DNA from: Pseudomonadota bacterium
GTDB taxonomy: Bacteria > Pseudomonadota > Alphaproteobacteria > Rs-D84
Length of the DNA: 64,000 bases
Reading direction: 5' to 3'
Assembly: GCA_023402015.1 (NCBI GenBank)
Contig: JAEXCU010000001.1
Coordinates: 1-64,000, forward strand
Below the pieces are notes generated by a model, which was not told where the DNA came from, made no database searches, and saw nothing but the letters and a program-made list of their open reading frames with translations. Shown here in pieces: positions 34,176-41,063 of the stretch. The translations under genes were made by a program, and so were the position numbers. Numbering within the stretch: position 1 is the stretch's first letter; each line of letters starts with the position of its first letter.

Positions 34176-34469
34176 TTATTTAACATTTTTTGTGCTTTGT
34201 TGGTATGCAGACATTTTTATATTCAGATGCGCCATTTCACGATAATAACGATTTAAATTTTTTATATGCATCATCATATATCCACGTGTAAATATACTTT
34301 CCAGTATATGGTCCGGGATTTCTTCACGGCCGGTTTCATAGCGGTTTAATTGTGTTATCGTTATGTTCATCAGACGGGCCAAATGCGAACGTGGTATCAT
34401 TGTTGTTCGGCGTGCACGCTGCATCGCAAACCCAATACGTTGCGATGTCTGGTTTGGTTGCGGTTTCAT
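34176..34469 (-). CDS. XRE-family helix-turn-helix regulator
   Basis: The 97-residue protein has a Cro/CI-type helix-turn-helix (about 12-55: SHLARLMNITITQLNRYETGREEI). It is followed by a helical C-terminus with several Met/His/Tyr. The family binds DNA as a dimer; no partner toxin is adjacent. GGAGG lies 8 nt before ATG 34469. The upstream sequence CTCCGTTTTTTATG (34479-34492, plus-strand reading) is identical to that before the 50-residue ORF at 38000. A structured RNA lies 150 bp upstream, with a REP palindrome in between. Confidence 0.8.
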   Translation of the reverse strand: MKPQPNQTSQRIGFAMQRARRTTMIPRSHLARLMNITITQLNRYETGREEIPDHILESIFTRGYMMMHIKNLNRYYREMAHLNIKMSAYQQSTKNVK

Positions 34470-34497
34470 ATTTTTTTCCTCCGTTTTTTATGGATTG

Positions 34498-34582
34498 CTG
34501 GATTGCCACGGTTGTTTTACTCCCTCGCGATGACAAGGAACAATGTCATTGCGAGCAAACGAAGTGCAGCGTGGCAATCCAG
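34498..34582. repeat. REP-type nested palindrome 1
   Basis: Outer 13-bp inverted repeat CTGGATTGCCACG/CGTGGCAATCCAG; inner arms CTCGCGATGACA/TGTCATTGCGAG. The GTCATTGCGAG...GCAATCCAG pattern recurs at 34855-34959 and 34984-35031. It separates the structured RNA from the XRE gene. Confidence 0.75.
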
Positions 34583-34616
34583 TTAATATCCCGCGCCGCC
34601 AACGGCTGTGCAGGAC

Positions 34617-34783
34617 AATAAAAACACCGCCGTGATTAAGGGCGGTTGGAGGTTAGATACTATTCAACATAGTGCTGTTTATTCAGATATATCACAGCCC
34701 TCCAACCAGGTTGGAGTTTATTTTTACGTCTTTATTGACAGTTGAAGAGGTATCTACACCCCACATTGGTAATCGGCCAATGC
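34617..34783 (-). ncRNA. Conserved switch-like RNA, copy 1
   Basis: About 167 nt from the promoter at 34790-34818 to a terminator. In transcript order: 5' hairpin CATTGG/CCAATG; small GTC/GAC hairpin; hairpin CTCCAACC/GGTTGGAG; closing stem GGTTGGAGG/CCTCCAACC (34699-34707 with 34644-34652). The closing stem encloses a GCTGT/ACAGC stem-loop (34674-34698) with a fully conserved 15-nt loop, and an ACTAT/ATAGT hairpin. The terminator ACCGCC/GGCGGT plus T-tract shares 3 nt with the closing stem. Copy 2 is at 38026-38194 and shows paired substitutions. Confidence 0.75.
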
Positions 34784-34789
34784 ACGCGA

Positions 34790-34818
34790 ATTATACAATG
34801 AATATTTACACAATTCAA
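34790..34818 (-). promoter_or_regulatory. Promoter of switch-like RNA copy 1
   Basis: Minus-strand TTGAAT (34813-34818), 17-bp spacer, TATAAT (34790-34795); predicted start 34783, one base before the 5' hairpin. Confidence 0.75.
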
Positions 34819-34854
34819 TAATAAACATGGCGCGTCTTTGCATTGCAAAGACGG

Positions 34855-34959
34855 CTGGATTGCCACGTCATCCGTCGCAGATGCGCCGGGTTCCTCGCAA
34901 TGACAGGGAAGAACACTCATAAACACCTTTGTCATTGCGAACGCAGTGAAGCAATCCAG
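34855..34959. repeat. REP-type nested palindrome 2
   Basis: Outer arms CTGGATTGC/GCAATCCAG, inner arms TCGCAATGACA/TGTCATTGCGA. Same family as 34498-34582. Confidence 0.7.
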
Positions 34960-34983
34960 ATAGTCAATGAACCATGCTGATTT

Positions 34984-35031
34984 ACACATGTCATTGCCAC
35001 AGCACTTACGTGCCGTGGCAATGACATGTGT
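34984..35031. repeat. Long perfect hairpin repeat
   Basis: 17-bp inverted repeat ACACATGTCATTGCCAC/GTGGCAATGACATGTGT, extended by an inner GCAC/GTGC. It lies 30 bp beyond the stop of the cysteine-rich gene at 35061 and has no T-tract, so it is a REP-like element rather than an intrinsic terminator. Confidence 0.7.
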
Positions 35032-35060
35032 ATTAATCTGCCGCGCGCAATTGCCGCATT

Positions 35061-35321
35061 TTAATTGGTGTAATTGCAATTTTCGTTGTATGTATAAATG
35101 CCCGTGGCGTCTGATACGGATGTGCCGGATTGGATATAACAATCGCTGATACCGGATTTGTTTTGGTCCGCGCTGGTCCCGCCGTCTGGACATGCAACAC
35201 AATTTTTGTTTTCCAAATAATAACCCGGTTTGCATGCTGTATAAATTGTACCGGTTTCCGTACATGCGCCATAACCCGCAATGGGACAGACCATGGCAAC
35301 CAAAATAATTAATTTTTTCAT
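35061..35321 (-). CDS. Secreted cysteine-rich protein, module 2 gene 2
   Basis: Function unknown. The 86-residue protein has a signal peptide (about 1-19, AGYGA) and TACKPGYYLENKNCVACPDGG, DCYIQSG and NCNYTN. It is a paralog of the protein at 16529 with the same Cys spacing in the central block and the same C-terminal pattern. GGGGGGAC lies before the ATG. It follows the disrupted gene 35334-35642 by 12 bp, the same order as module 1. Confidence 0.75.
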   Translation of the reverse strand: MKKLIILVAMVCPIAGYGACTETGTIYTACKPGYYLENKNCVACPDGGTSADQNKSGISDCYIQSGTSVSDATGIYTYNENCNYTN

Positions 35322-35333
35322 ATTTTGTCCCCC

Positions 35334-35642
35334 CTATAAGCATCCGGTTTGTGAACAACGATAACACGTTTGAATTGACGATGTTGCGGTGCATGTTCCA
35401 TACGTTGTTGCCAGATATCCGCGGACTTCTTCGCCCGCACTGACATTCGCACGTTTACACAGTGCGCCCGTTGCCGACCAACCGTCGGGGCAATCGTATA
35501 TTGTTCTGTCTTCGCCACAGCACTAAGACTGGGCCGTTTTATTACACATTTTTGAACATGCGTTGTATGTTTGGCATAACGCCGCCATGGCGTTCAGTGG
35601 CAAAACGGTTATGATAAAACCAATAATTATGAAACGATTCAT
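35334..35642 (-). pseudogene. Secreted cysteine-rich protein, module 2 gene 1, interrupted by amber codon
   Basis: The frame runs from ATG 35642 to TAG 35334 (102 codons) with one internal TAG at codon 40 (35523-35525). N-terminal part: signal peptide (about 1-20, NAMAA), then LCQTYNACSKMC. After the TAG come CCGED, CPDGWS and YGTC near the C-terminus, matching the gene at 16154 (LCQ, YCCP, CPSGWY, YGTC). The TAG falls where the paralog has Tyr just before CC, so it is one base from TAT/TAC. CAGGGG precedes the ATG. Simple decay is likeliest; readthrough would restore a full product. Confidence 0.7.
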
Positions 35643-35651
35643 TTATGTACC

Positions 35652-35744
35652 CCTGATTTATTGTCGGCCACCGATACCCGTGGGATAGGAAATCGGTCCT
35701 TTGGATTCGGCAAAAAATCAGGTTGACATTGGGCGGAAACCTGC
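35652..35744 (-). promoter_or_regulatory. Leader fold with possible ribosome-site sequestration
   Basis: Minus-strand leader of the interrupted gene. GATAAT (35751-35756) would start a transcript near 35744 at the hairpin CAGGTT/AACCTG. The 8-bp stem CCTGATTT (35715-35722) with AAATCAGG (35652-35659) is mutually exclusive with it, sharing CCTG, and covers the first bases of the CAGGGG ribosome site. It also encloses ACCGAT/ATCGGT. Confidence 0.4.
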
Positions 35745-35808
35745 GGTAAAATTATCGCGTAAACAATACAAAGCAAACCACCGTTTAAATTCGGCGGTTT
35801 TTTTTATA
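35723..35808 (+). ncRNA. Possible ~50-nt RNA with own promoter and terminator
   Basis: Plus-strand TTGACA (35723-35728), 18-bp spacer, TAAAAT (35747-35752) predict a start near 35759. A hairpin ACCACCG/CGGCGGT (one mismatch) with eight T ends it near 35808. No ORF fits inside. It overlaps the leader region of the interrupted cysteine-rich gene on the other strand. Confidence 0.4.
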
Positions 35809-35812
35809 AAAA

Positions 35813-35838
35813 AACACCGGCAAATGCCGGTGTTTTTA
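35813..35838 (-). terminator. Terminator of pal
   Basis: AACACCGG/CCGGTGTT around CAAATG, T-rich on both strands; 16 bp downstream of the pal stop. Confidence 0.85.
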
Positions 35839-35854
35839 ACATAAACAATAACTA

Positions 35855-36274
35855 TTATTTAACAGTTGTTGTTGCATTACGATTCCATTTCCAGACTTCT
35901 TCGCCTGTGCCCTGAACCAATGGGCGTTCTTTGCCATAAGAAATTGTGGAAATACGTTTCGGATCAATGCCTTCTTTGACAATGACGTTCTTGGCGGCGT
36001 TTGCACGACGTGCACCCAATGCCAAGTTGTATTCTGTGGATCCACGTTCGTCGCAATTACCGGCGATTTGGATTTTTGTGTCTTCGTGATTTTTCAGATA
36101 CAATGCCTGGCCCAACAGGTTGTTGTTGGCATCTTCGGAAATTTCGGATGAATTAAACGCAAAAAATACGCGTTGATCGTTCAGGTCAGCCGGTTCAGTA
36201 ATTTTTGTTGTACCGCCACATGCTGCCAATATGCCAGCCATCCCAGCCAACATAGCAAAGTTTTTAATTTTCAT
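35855..36274 (-). CDS. pal: Peptidoglycan-associated lipoprotein Pal
   Basis: Outer-membrane lipoprotein of the Tol-Pal system that binds peptidoglycan and supports constriction. The 139-residue protein has a lipobox LAAC with Cys19 and an OmpA-like domain (about 35-139) with FAFNSSEI, IAGNCDERGSTEYNLALGARRA and a YGKERP end, all typical of Pal. ATG 36274 follows AAGGGAG; the longer in-frame extension overlaps the divergent gene and lacks a signal peptide. tolB and other tol genes are not in the window. Confidence 0.95.
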   Translation of the reverse strand: MKIKNFAMLAGMAGILAACGGTTKITEPADLNDQRVFFAFNSSEISEDANNNLLGQALYLKNHEDTKIQIAGNCDERGSTEYNLALGARRANAAKNVIVKEGIDPKRISTISYGKERPLVQGTGEEVWKWNRNATTTVK

Positions 36275-36351
36275 GAAAATACTCCCTTGAGTTTCTGTTG
36301 CTCGTGGTTTAGTGTATAATAAAACGTTTGAAAAATCAAGGGAAAACACAA

Positions 36352-37146
36352 ATGCAGTGCAATGATTTACAGGATTTAGTGTTGGCGGGTGTACGTTGGG
36401 AATTGGGCGAGTATCCAACTGTGTCGTTGGGAACCGTTGCGCCCACCCCCACACCCCCGGCAGAGGATTCTGTGGCCGCGGCGGCGGCAATTGTGCCCCC
36501 GACGACCATGCGCACGCCAACCGCAATTGTGCCGCCCATTTCACCGATAATTCCAATGTCGCTGGAAACGGCGCGCGCAATGGCATCGCGTCCGACGGAT
36601 ATGCACGCCCTGGTTCGTATGATTGCAGAATTTAATCACCCATTGCGCAGTGGTGCCACCAGCACCGTTTTACCCCATGTTGCGCCAAATCCGAATGGCG
36701 TGGTTATAATTACCGATATCCCCAGTGGCGAAGACGATGCATCGGGCCAAATTTTATCGGGCGCGGCCGGTGAATTATTAAACAAAATGATTGGGGCCAT
36801 TGGAATGTCGCGCGACAATGTGTCGTTATTGCCGTTAATTTTCTGGCGTACGCCGGGCGGGCGCACCCCAACCCGTATGGAAATGGATTTATGCCGTCCG
36901 TTTGTTAACCGCGCGTTGGAATTATTGCAACCGCGCATCATTTTAACCCTGGGGACACTGGCGGCGGCGGAAATCGCAGGCGCGTCATTGCCGCGTGGCC
37001 ATGGTGTCATGTGCCAGACGCCGGGCGGGGTGCAATGCATGCCGATATTTCATCCAAATTATCTGATATTAAAACCCACGGCCAAGCGCGATGCATGGAC
37101 CGCATTGCAAACAATAGAAAATTTGTTGAAAAACCCACAAAAATAG
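36352..37146 (+). CDS. Uracil-DNA glycosylase family 4-like protein
   Basis: The 264-residue protein has a Pro/Ala/Thr-rich linker (about 22-65), then a UDG-superfamily core: VIITDIPSGEDDASGQILSGAAGELL resembles the family-4 GExPGxxED...PFVGxAG motif, and PIFHPNYL matches the HPxxL motif. The Cys residues that bind 4Fe-4S in family-4 enzymes are not seen, so activity may differ or be lost. ATG 36352 follows AAGGG; an in-frame TTG at 36328 lies 7 nt after TATAAT (36315-36320) and would be leaderless. Confidence 0.65.
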   Translation: MQCNDLQDLVLAGVRWELGEYPTVSLGTVAPTPTPPAEDSVAAAAAIVPPTTMRTPTAIVPPISPIIPMSLETARAMASRPTDMHALVRMIAEFNHPLRSGATSTVLPHVAPNPNGVVIITDIPSGEDDASGQILSGAAGELLNKMIGAIGMSRDNVSLLPLIFWRTPGGRTPTRMEMDLCRPFVNRALELLQPRIILTLGTLAAAEIAGASLPRGHGVMCQTPGGVQCMPIFHPNYLILKPTAKRDAWTALQTIENLLKNPQK

Positions 37147-37182
37147 TTAATACTGCACCATAGGTTTACAAAGGAGCGTACC

Positions 37183-37731
37183 ATTAGACCAACATTTAAC
37201 CGTGATAATCGCCGGGACATGGGCCCGCGCATGAATAATCGGATTTTCGCAAAATCTGTTCAAGTAATCAATTCCGACGGACAAAATCTGGGCATTATGC
37301 CAACGCCCCAGGCGTTGCAAATGGCGTCTGACGACGGGTTGGATTTGGTTGAAATCAATGCAGTTGGTGCCGTTCCAATTGTAAAAATTATGGATTATGG
37401 CAAGTTTAAGTACGAACAGAAAAAACGCGCCAGCGAGGCCCGCAAAAACCAGAAAACCATAGAGCTCAAAGAAGTCTGGGTAAAACCGTTTATAGAAGAA
37501 AACGACCTGAACATCAAAATGAAAAAGGTTATGGAATTTCTGGGGGACGGCAACAAAGTTAAAATTGCCGTTATGACCAAGGGTTCTAAAAAGGTTCTGG
37601 CACGTGGCAAAGACGCGGTTCCGGAATTATTCGCCCGCATATTGGATATCATCGGGGACAAAGGTTCATTAGAGGCGAAATCAAAACCGGACGAAAGAAC
37701 AAAATCAATTATCGTTGCACCTGCGAAATAA
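37183..37731 (+). CDS. infC: Translation initiation factor IF-3, ATT start
   Basis: Binds the 30S subunit and proofreads start-codon selection. The 182-residue protein has the IF-3 N-domain (NRIFAKSVQVINSDGQNLGI, DLVEINAVGAVPIVKIMDYGKFKYEQ) and C-domain (IKMKKVMEFLGDGNKVKIAVM). A strong AAGGAG at 37171-37176 is 6 nt before ATT 37183, in frame with the first ATG at 37219. An ATT start is known for infC in many bacteria and allows IF-3 autoregulation. rpmI and rplT, normally next, are at 58.1-58.7 kb. Confidence 0.93.
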   Translation: MRPTFNRDNRRDMGPRMNNRIFAKSVQVINSDGQNLGIMPTPQALQMASDDGLDLVEINAVGAVPIVKIMDYGKFKYEQKKRASEARKNQKTIELKEVWVKPFIEENDLNIKMKKVMEFLGDGNKVKIAVMTKGSKKVLARGKDAVPELFARILDIIGDKGSLEAKSKPDERTKSIIVAPAK

Positions 37732-37748
37732 CGATAAAAATATAAATT

Positions 37749-37777
37749 AAACCGCCCCGTTTGGGGCGTTTTTTATT
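37749..37777 (+). terminator. Terminator of infC
   Basis: CGCCCC/GGGGCG hairpin followed by TTTTTTATT. Confidence 0.8.
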
Positions 37778-37847
37778 GGTGTGTTTGGTTATTAATGACG
37801 CGCGCCATTTTTATTTACCCCGGCCGGTGAAAAACATCCGGCGTGAA

Positions 37848-38000
37848 TTATTTTTTACGTTCAGATTTCAAAAAACGTTTATTACGTCGTTCCAATTCGG
37901 CCAGGGCAATTGGTTGCAAACGCTGAACAATTGCATGTAATGCGATATATGTTTCAACCACGGCGCATGACAATTCCGGGCGCGTTGGGGCGGTGGGCAT
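37848..38000 (-). CDS. 50-residue protein downstream of switch-like RNA
   Basis: Function unknown. The 50-residue protein is Pro/Thr-rich at the N-terminus, has one predicted helix (about 12-40, VVETYIALHAIVQRLQPIALAELERR) and a basic C-terminus (KRFLKSERKK). GGAG is 7 nt before ATG 38000. The preceding 14 nt CTCCGTTTTTTATG (plus-strand reading, 38008-38021) are identical to those before the XRE gene at 34469. It lies 26 bp beyond the end of RNA copy 2, so it is the likely target of that leader. Confidence 0.55.
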   Translation of the reverse strand: MPTAPTRPELSCAVVETYIALHAIVQRLQPIALAELERRNKRFLKSERKK

Positions 38001-38025
38001 AATGAATCTCCGTTTTTTATGAATA

Positions 38026-38194
38026 ATAAAAAACCACCGGAAAGATTCAGGTGGTTGGAGGCTCAAAGCTATGTAGGCATAGTGTTGCTTATTCAGATAT
38101 ATCGCAACCCTCCAACCAATGTTGATTGGAGTTTTTACGTCCATAAGGACAACCAACGGGGCTTTGAGACCCCACGATGGCAACACGCCACCGC
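38026..38194 (-). ncRNA. Conserved switch-like RNA, copy 2
   Basis: About 169 nt. Same order of elements as copy 1: 5' hairpin CGGTGG/CCATCG; GTCC/GGAC hairpin; CTCCAA/TTGGAG hairpin; closing stem GGTTGGAGG/CCTCCAACC (38109-38117 with 38053-38061); GTTGC/GCAAC stem with the identical 15-nt loop (38089-38103); CTATG/CATAG hairpin. The terminator ACCACC/GGTGGT with six T overlaps the closing stem by the same 3 nt. The stems differ from copy 1 by paired changes. Confidence 0.75.
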
Positions 38195-38200
38195 ACAGGT

Positions 38201-38229
38201 ATTATTACATACCGCGCCGCCATTTGCCA
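38201..38229 (-). promoter_or_regulatory. Promoter of switch-like RNA copy 2
   Basis: Minus-strand TGGCAA (38224-38229), 17-bp spacer, AATAAT (38201-38206). The distance to the 5' hairpin (7 nt) is the same as in copy 1, though both boxes are weaker. Confidence 0.5.
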
Positions 38230-38293
38230 GTTATTTTATTTGCACTTTGGCTTTTTATTTTGTATCGTTTGCGTATTAATAAGGGGACGAATT

Positions 38294-38494
38294 ATGGAAG
38301 AAAAAAAGTTATCTTTTGAAGATGCGTACAAGCAATTAACCGAACTGGTCAAAAAAATGGAATCGGGCGAATTACCGTTGGCTGATTCCGTTGCCGCATA
38401 TGAACAGGGCATTAAATTAAAGGCATACTGCGACCAATTGTTAAAAGAAGCAGAACTGAAAATTGAAACGTTAAAAGTTGGCACCCAGGCATAA
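38294..38494 (+). CDS. xseB: Exodeoxyribonuclease VII small subunit
   Basis: Small subunit of ExoVII. The 66-residue protein is the typical two-helix form with LSFEDAYKQLTELVKKMESGELPLADSVAAYEQGIKL, which is near-diagnostic for XseB. AAGGGGAC precedes the ATG at 38294. xseA is not in the window. mutS follows after 10 bp. Confidence 0.95.
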   Translation: MEEKKLSFEDAYKQLTELVKKMESGELPLADSVAAYEQGIKLKAYCDQLLKEAELKIETLKVGTQA

Positions 38495-38504
38495 TGGATT
38501 AATC

Positions 38505-41060
38505 GTGGCGGATAAAAATAAATTAACCCCCGTTATGCAGCAGTATGTGGATATGAAATCTGAAAATCCAGATGCATTGCTGATGTTTCGGTTGGGCGAT
38601 TTTTACGAGGCGTTCTTTGACGACGCAAAAACCATCAGTGCCAGTTTGGGCCTGGTTTTAACACAACGCGGTACCGACGGGACGGGTGAAAACATCCCTA
38701 TGTGCGGGATTCCATGGCATGCGGCGGATAATTATTTTGGGCGCCTGGTGCGCGCGGGGTTTCGGGTTGCGTTGGTTGAGCAAATGGAAACCCCGGCCCA
38801 GGCCAAAGAACGCGGCCATAAATACATAGACCGCCGTGTTGTTCGGGTGTTAACGCCCGGGACGCTGACCGATGAAAATTTGCTGACACCGAAAAATTCA
38901 AATTTCTTGGTGGCGGTGGCGCCGGTATCAGACGGGCAATACGATATCGCGGGTTGTGATATTTCCACCGGGGAATTCTTTGTCGGCAAAACGGCGGACG
39001 TATTGGACGACATGGTGCGCATTAACCCGGCCGAGGTTATTTATCCAGAATCCCTGGCCGAAAACAATGTTATTCAACAACTGCGCGATGTTTTTAAAAC
39101 AACGCCTGTGTATGAAAAACTGTATCATCGCGCGGATATTTCACAAATTGTATCGCGCGTGTTTTCCGGCGCCGTTGCAACGGATGCCGGCTCAGACGCC
39201 ACAAATTGCGACAGTGCAATCAGTATTCTGGCCGGGTATTTATTTAATACACAACGCGGGGCAACAATAACATTCCGCGCGCCATATGTTTATAAATCGG
39301 GGCATCAGTTATTGATTGATTCCGCCACATGGCGCAGTTTGGAAATAGATGCACCAATTAACGACGGTGGGGTATGCCTGAACGATGTTTTGGACAATAC
39401 CAAAACCGCCGCCGGTGCGCGCCGGTTGCGTGGGTATTTGCGCGCGTTGTCCGCAGACGGGGATGAAATCAGAACGCGCCAGGAACATATTGGCCACATG
39501 TTATTAAACCCAACCGTCATGGCCCAGGTTGCATCCACTTTGTCGGGGGTGCCCGATGTCGGTCGCAGCCTGAGTCGTTTATTGGCCGGGCGCGGCACGC
39601 CGCGCGATATGCGCCATATTTCAGATTTCCTGTGCGATTTGCCAAATGCAAAAATGTTGGCCACACAACTGGATTCTGATATGGCGGCGCGGTTCGCGGC
39701 AATTAATACCCACGATGAATTGGCCGGCGAACTGATGCGCGCAATGGCCGATGAATTGCCAACGTTCTTTCGCGACGGAAATGTTATTCGCGACGGGTAT
39801 GACATTTCACTGGATAATATGCGGCGTCTGGCCCATGGGGCCAAGGAAACAATTGCCGGAATGCAGGCCGAATACGCCACCGCAACCGGCGTACATAACC
39901 TGAAAATAAAATACAATAATATTCTGGGGTATTTTATAGAGGTTCCCTCAACCCGCGCCGACGCGTTAATGGCGCCGGAATCGGGGTTCATTCATCGCCA
40001 AACAATGGCGGGCAATATGCGGTTCACAACCGCGCGTCTGATTGACCTGGACAACGATGTGCGCAGTGCGGCCGAAAAATCCGCCGCTATTGAGGCAAAC
40101 ATTGTTTCCGCGTTAATTGAAAAAATTCGCGACATTTCAAATAACATTTTGGCAACGGCGGAATTATTGGCGGATTTGGATGTATGGTATTCACTGGCGA
40201 CCGTCGCAGACCAGTATTCTTGGGTTCGTCCGGAAATCGGCACAGACGCGGAATTTGACGTTGTTGGCGGACGCCACCCCGTTATTGAATATGTACTGCG
40301 CAGTCGTGGGGACAACTTTGTCAAAAATGATTGCAATTTAAATCTGAAATCTGTGGCATTGCTGACGGGGCCAAATATGGCGGGTAAATCAACATATCTG
40401 CGTCAGAATGCGATTCTGGTGGTGTTGGCACATCTGGGGTCTTTTGTGCCCGCAACGCGCGCACGCATCGGCATTTGCGACCAATTGTTCAGCCGCGTTG
40501 GCGCATCAGATAACCTGGCCGCGGGGCAATCCACATTTATGGTGGAAATGTCTGAAACCGCAAACATTCTGCGTCGCGCGACCAAGCAATCTTTTATTAT
40601 CTTTGATGAAATCGGCCGTGGAACCGCCACATATGACGGTATGGCCATTGCCCAGGCGGTTTTGGAATACCTGGACGAAATGGGACCGCGGACGCTGTTT
40701 GCGACGCACTATCATGAATTAACGGCGTTGGTGGGCGATGCGGCGGATAAATTGCACAATGTGGCATGTTTGACAATTGACGTGCGCGAACACAATAACG
40801 AAATTATATTTATGCATAAAATCGTTTCGGGCGTTGCAAATCGTTCGTATGGCATTCATGTTGCAAAAATGGCCGGAATGCCACCGTCCGTGGTTGCGCG
40901 CGCAGAATGTGTTCTGGGCGCATTGGAATCGCGCCATAATGATGCACCGATTGCACCAACGCAAACACCGGTCGCGGCACCGAAACCAACACAAAACACG
41001 AAAAAACCATCCGGTGTATCGCAACCGGCGTGCGTATCACAACTGAACCTGTTTGGATAA
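38505..41060 (+). CDS. mutS: DNA mismatch repair protein MutS
   Basis: Recognises mismatches and recruits MutL. The 851-residue protein has the mismatch-binding FYE motif at 33-35, the connector, lever and clamp domains, and the ATPase domain with GPNMAGKST (about 622), DEIGRGTATYDG and a helix-turn-helix end. The C-terminal tail is Thr/Pro/Ala-rich. GTG 38505 gives the family N-terminus; the next ATG is internal to domain I, and no strong Shine-Dalgarno is visible, so coupling to xseB is likely. Confidence 0.96.
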   Translation: MADKNKLTPVMQQYVDMKSENPDALLMFRLGDFYEAFFDDAKTISASLGLVLTQRGTDGTGENIPMCGIPWHAADNYFGRLVRAGFRVALVEQMETPAQAKERGHKYIDRRVVRVLTPGTLTDENLLTPKNSNFLVAVAPVSDGQYDIAGCDISTGEFFVGKTADVLDDMVRINPAEVIYPESLAENNVIQQLRDVFKTTPVYEKLYHRADISQIVSRVFSGAVATDAGSDATNCDSAISILAGYLFNTQRGATITFRAPYVYKSGHQLLIDSATWRSLEIDAPINDGGVCLNDVLDNTKTAAGARRLRGYLRALSADGDEIRTRQEHIGHMLLNPTVMAQVASTLSGVPDVGRSLSRLLAGRGTPRDMRHISDFLCDLPNAKMLATQLDSDMAARFAAINTHDELAGELMRAMADELPTFFRDGNVIRDGYDISLDNMRRLAHGAKETIAGMQAEYATATGVHNLKIKYNNILGYFIEVPSTRADALMAPESGFIHRQTMAGNMRFTTARLIDLDNDVRSAAEKSAAIEANIVSALIEKIRDISNNILATAELLADLDVWYSLATVADQYSWVRPEIGTDAEFDVVGGRHPVIEYVLRSRGDNFVKNDCNLNLKSVALLTGPNMAGKSTYLRQNAILVVLAHLGSFVPATRARIGICDQLFSRVGASDNLAAGQSTFMVEMSETANILRRATKQSFIIFDEIGRGTATYDGMAIAQAVLEYLDEMGPRTLFATHYHELTALVGDAADKLHNVACLTIDVREHNNEIIFMHKIVSGVANRSYGIHVAKMAGMPPSVVARAECVLGALESRHNDAPIAPTQTPVAAPKPTQNTKKPSGVSQPACVSQLNLFG

Positions 41061-41063
41061 GAT

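Noticed and set aside
34700..34725. Plus-strand terminator CTCCAACC/GGTTGGAG with T-tract
   Set aside because: It looks like a plus-strand terminator in both RNA copies, but promoters, 5' hairpins and the shared leader end all place the transcript on the minus strand.
34732..35394. 220-codon minus-strand ORF
   Set aside because: It runs through REP palindromes and shadows the cysteine-rich genes in another frame; no protein-like composition.
36328..36351. TTG start for the UDG-like gene, 7 nt after TATAAT
   Set aside because: The geometry matches the leaderless set, but ATG 36352 has a proper Shine-Dalgarno; kept only as an alternative.
38019..38279. 86-codon plus-strand ORF across the switch-like RNA copy 2
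   Set aside because: The other RNA copy does not keep the frame, and the paired changes between copies fit RNA structure on the opposite strand.
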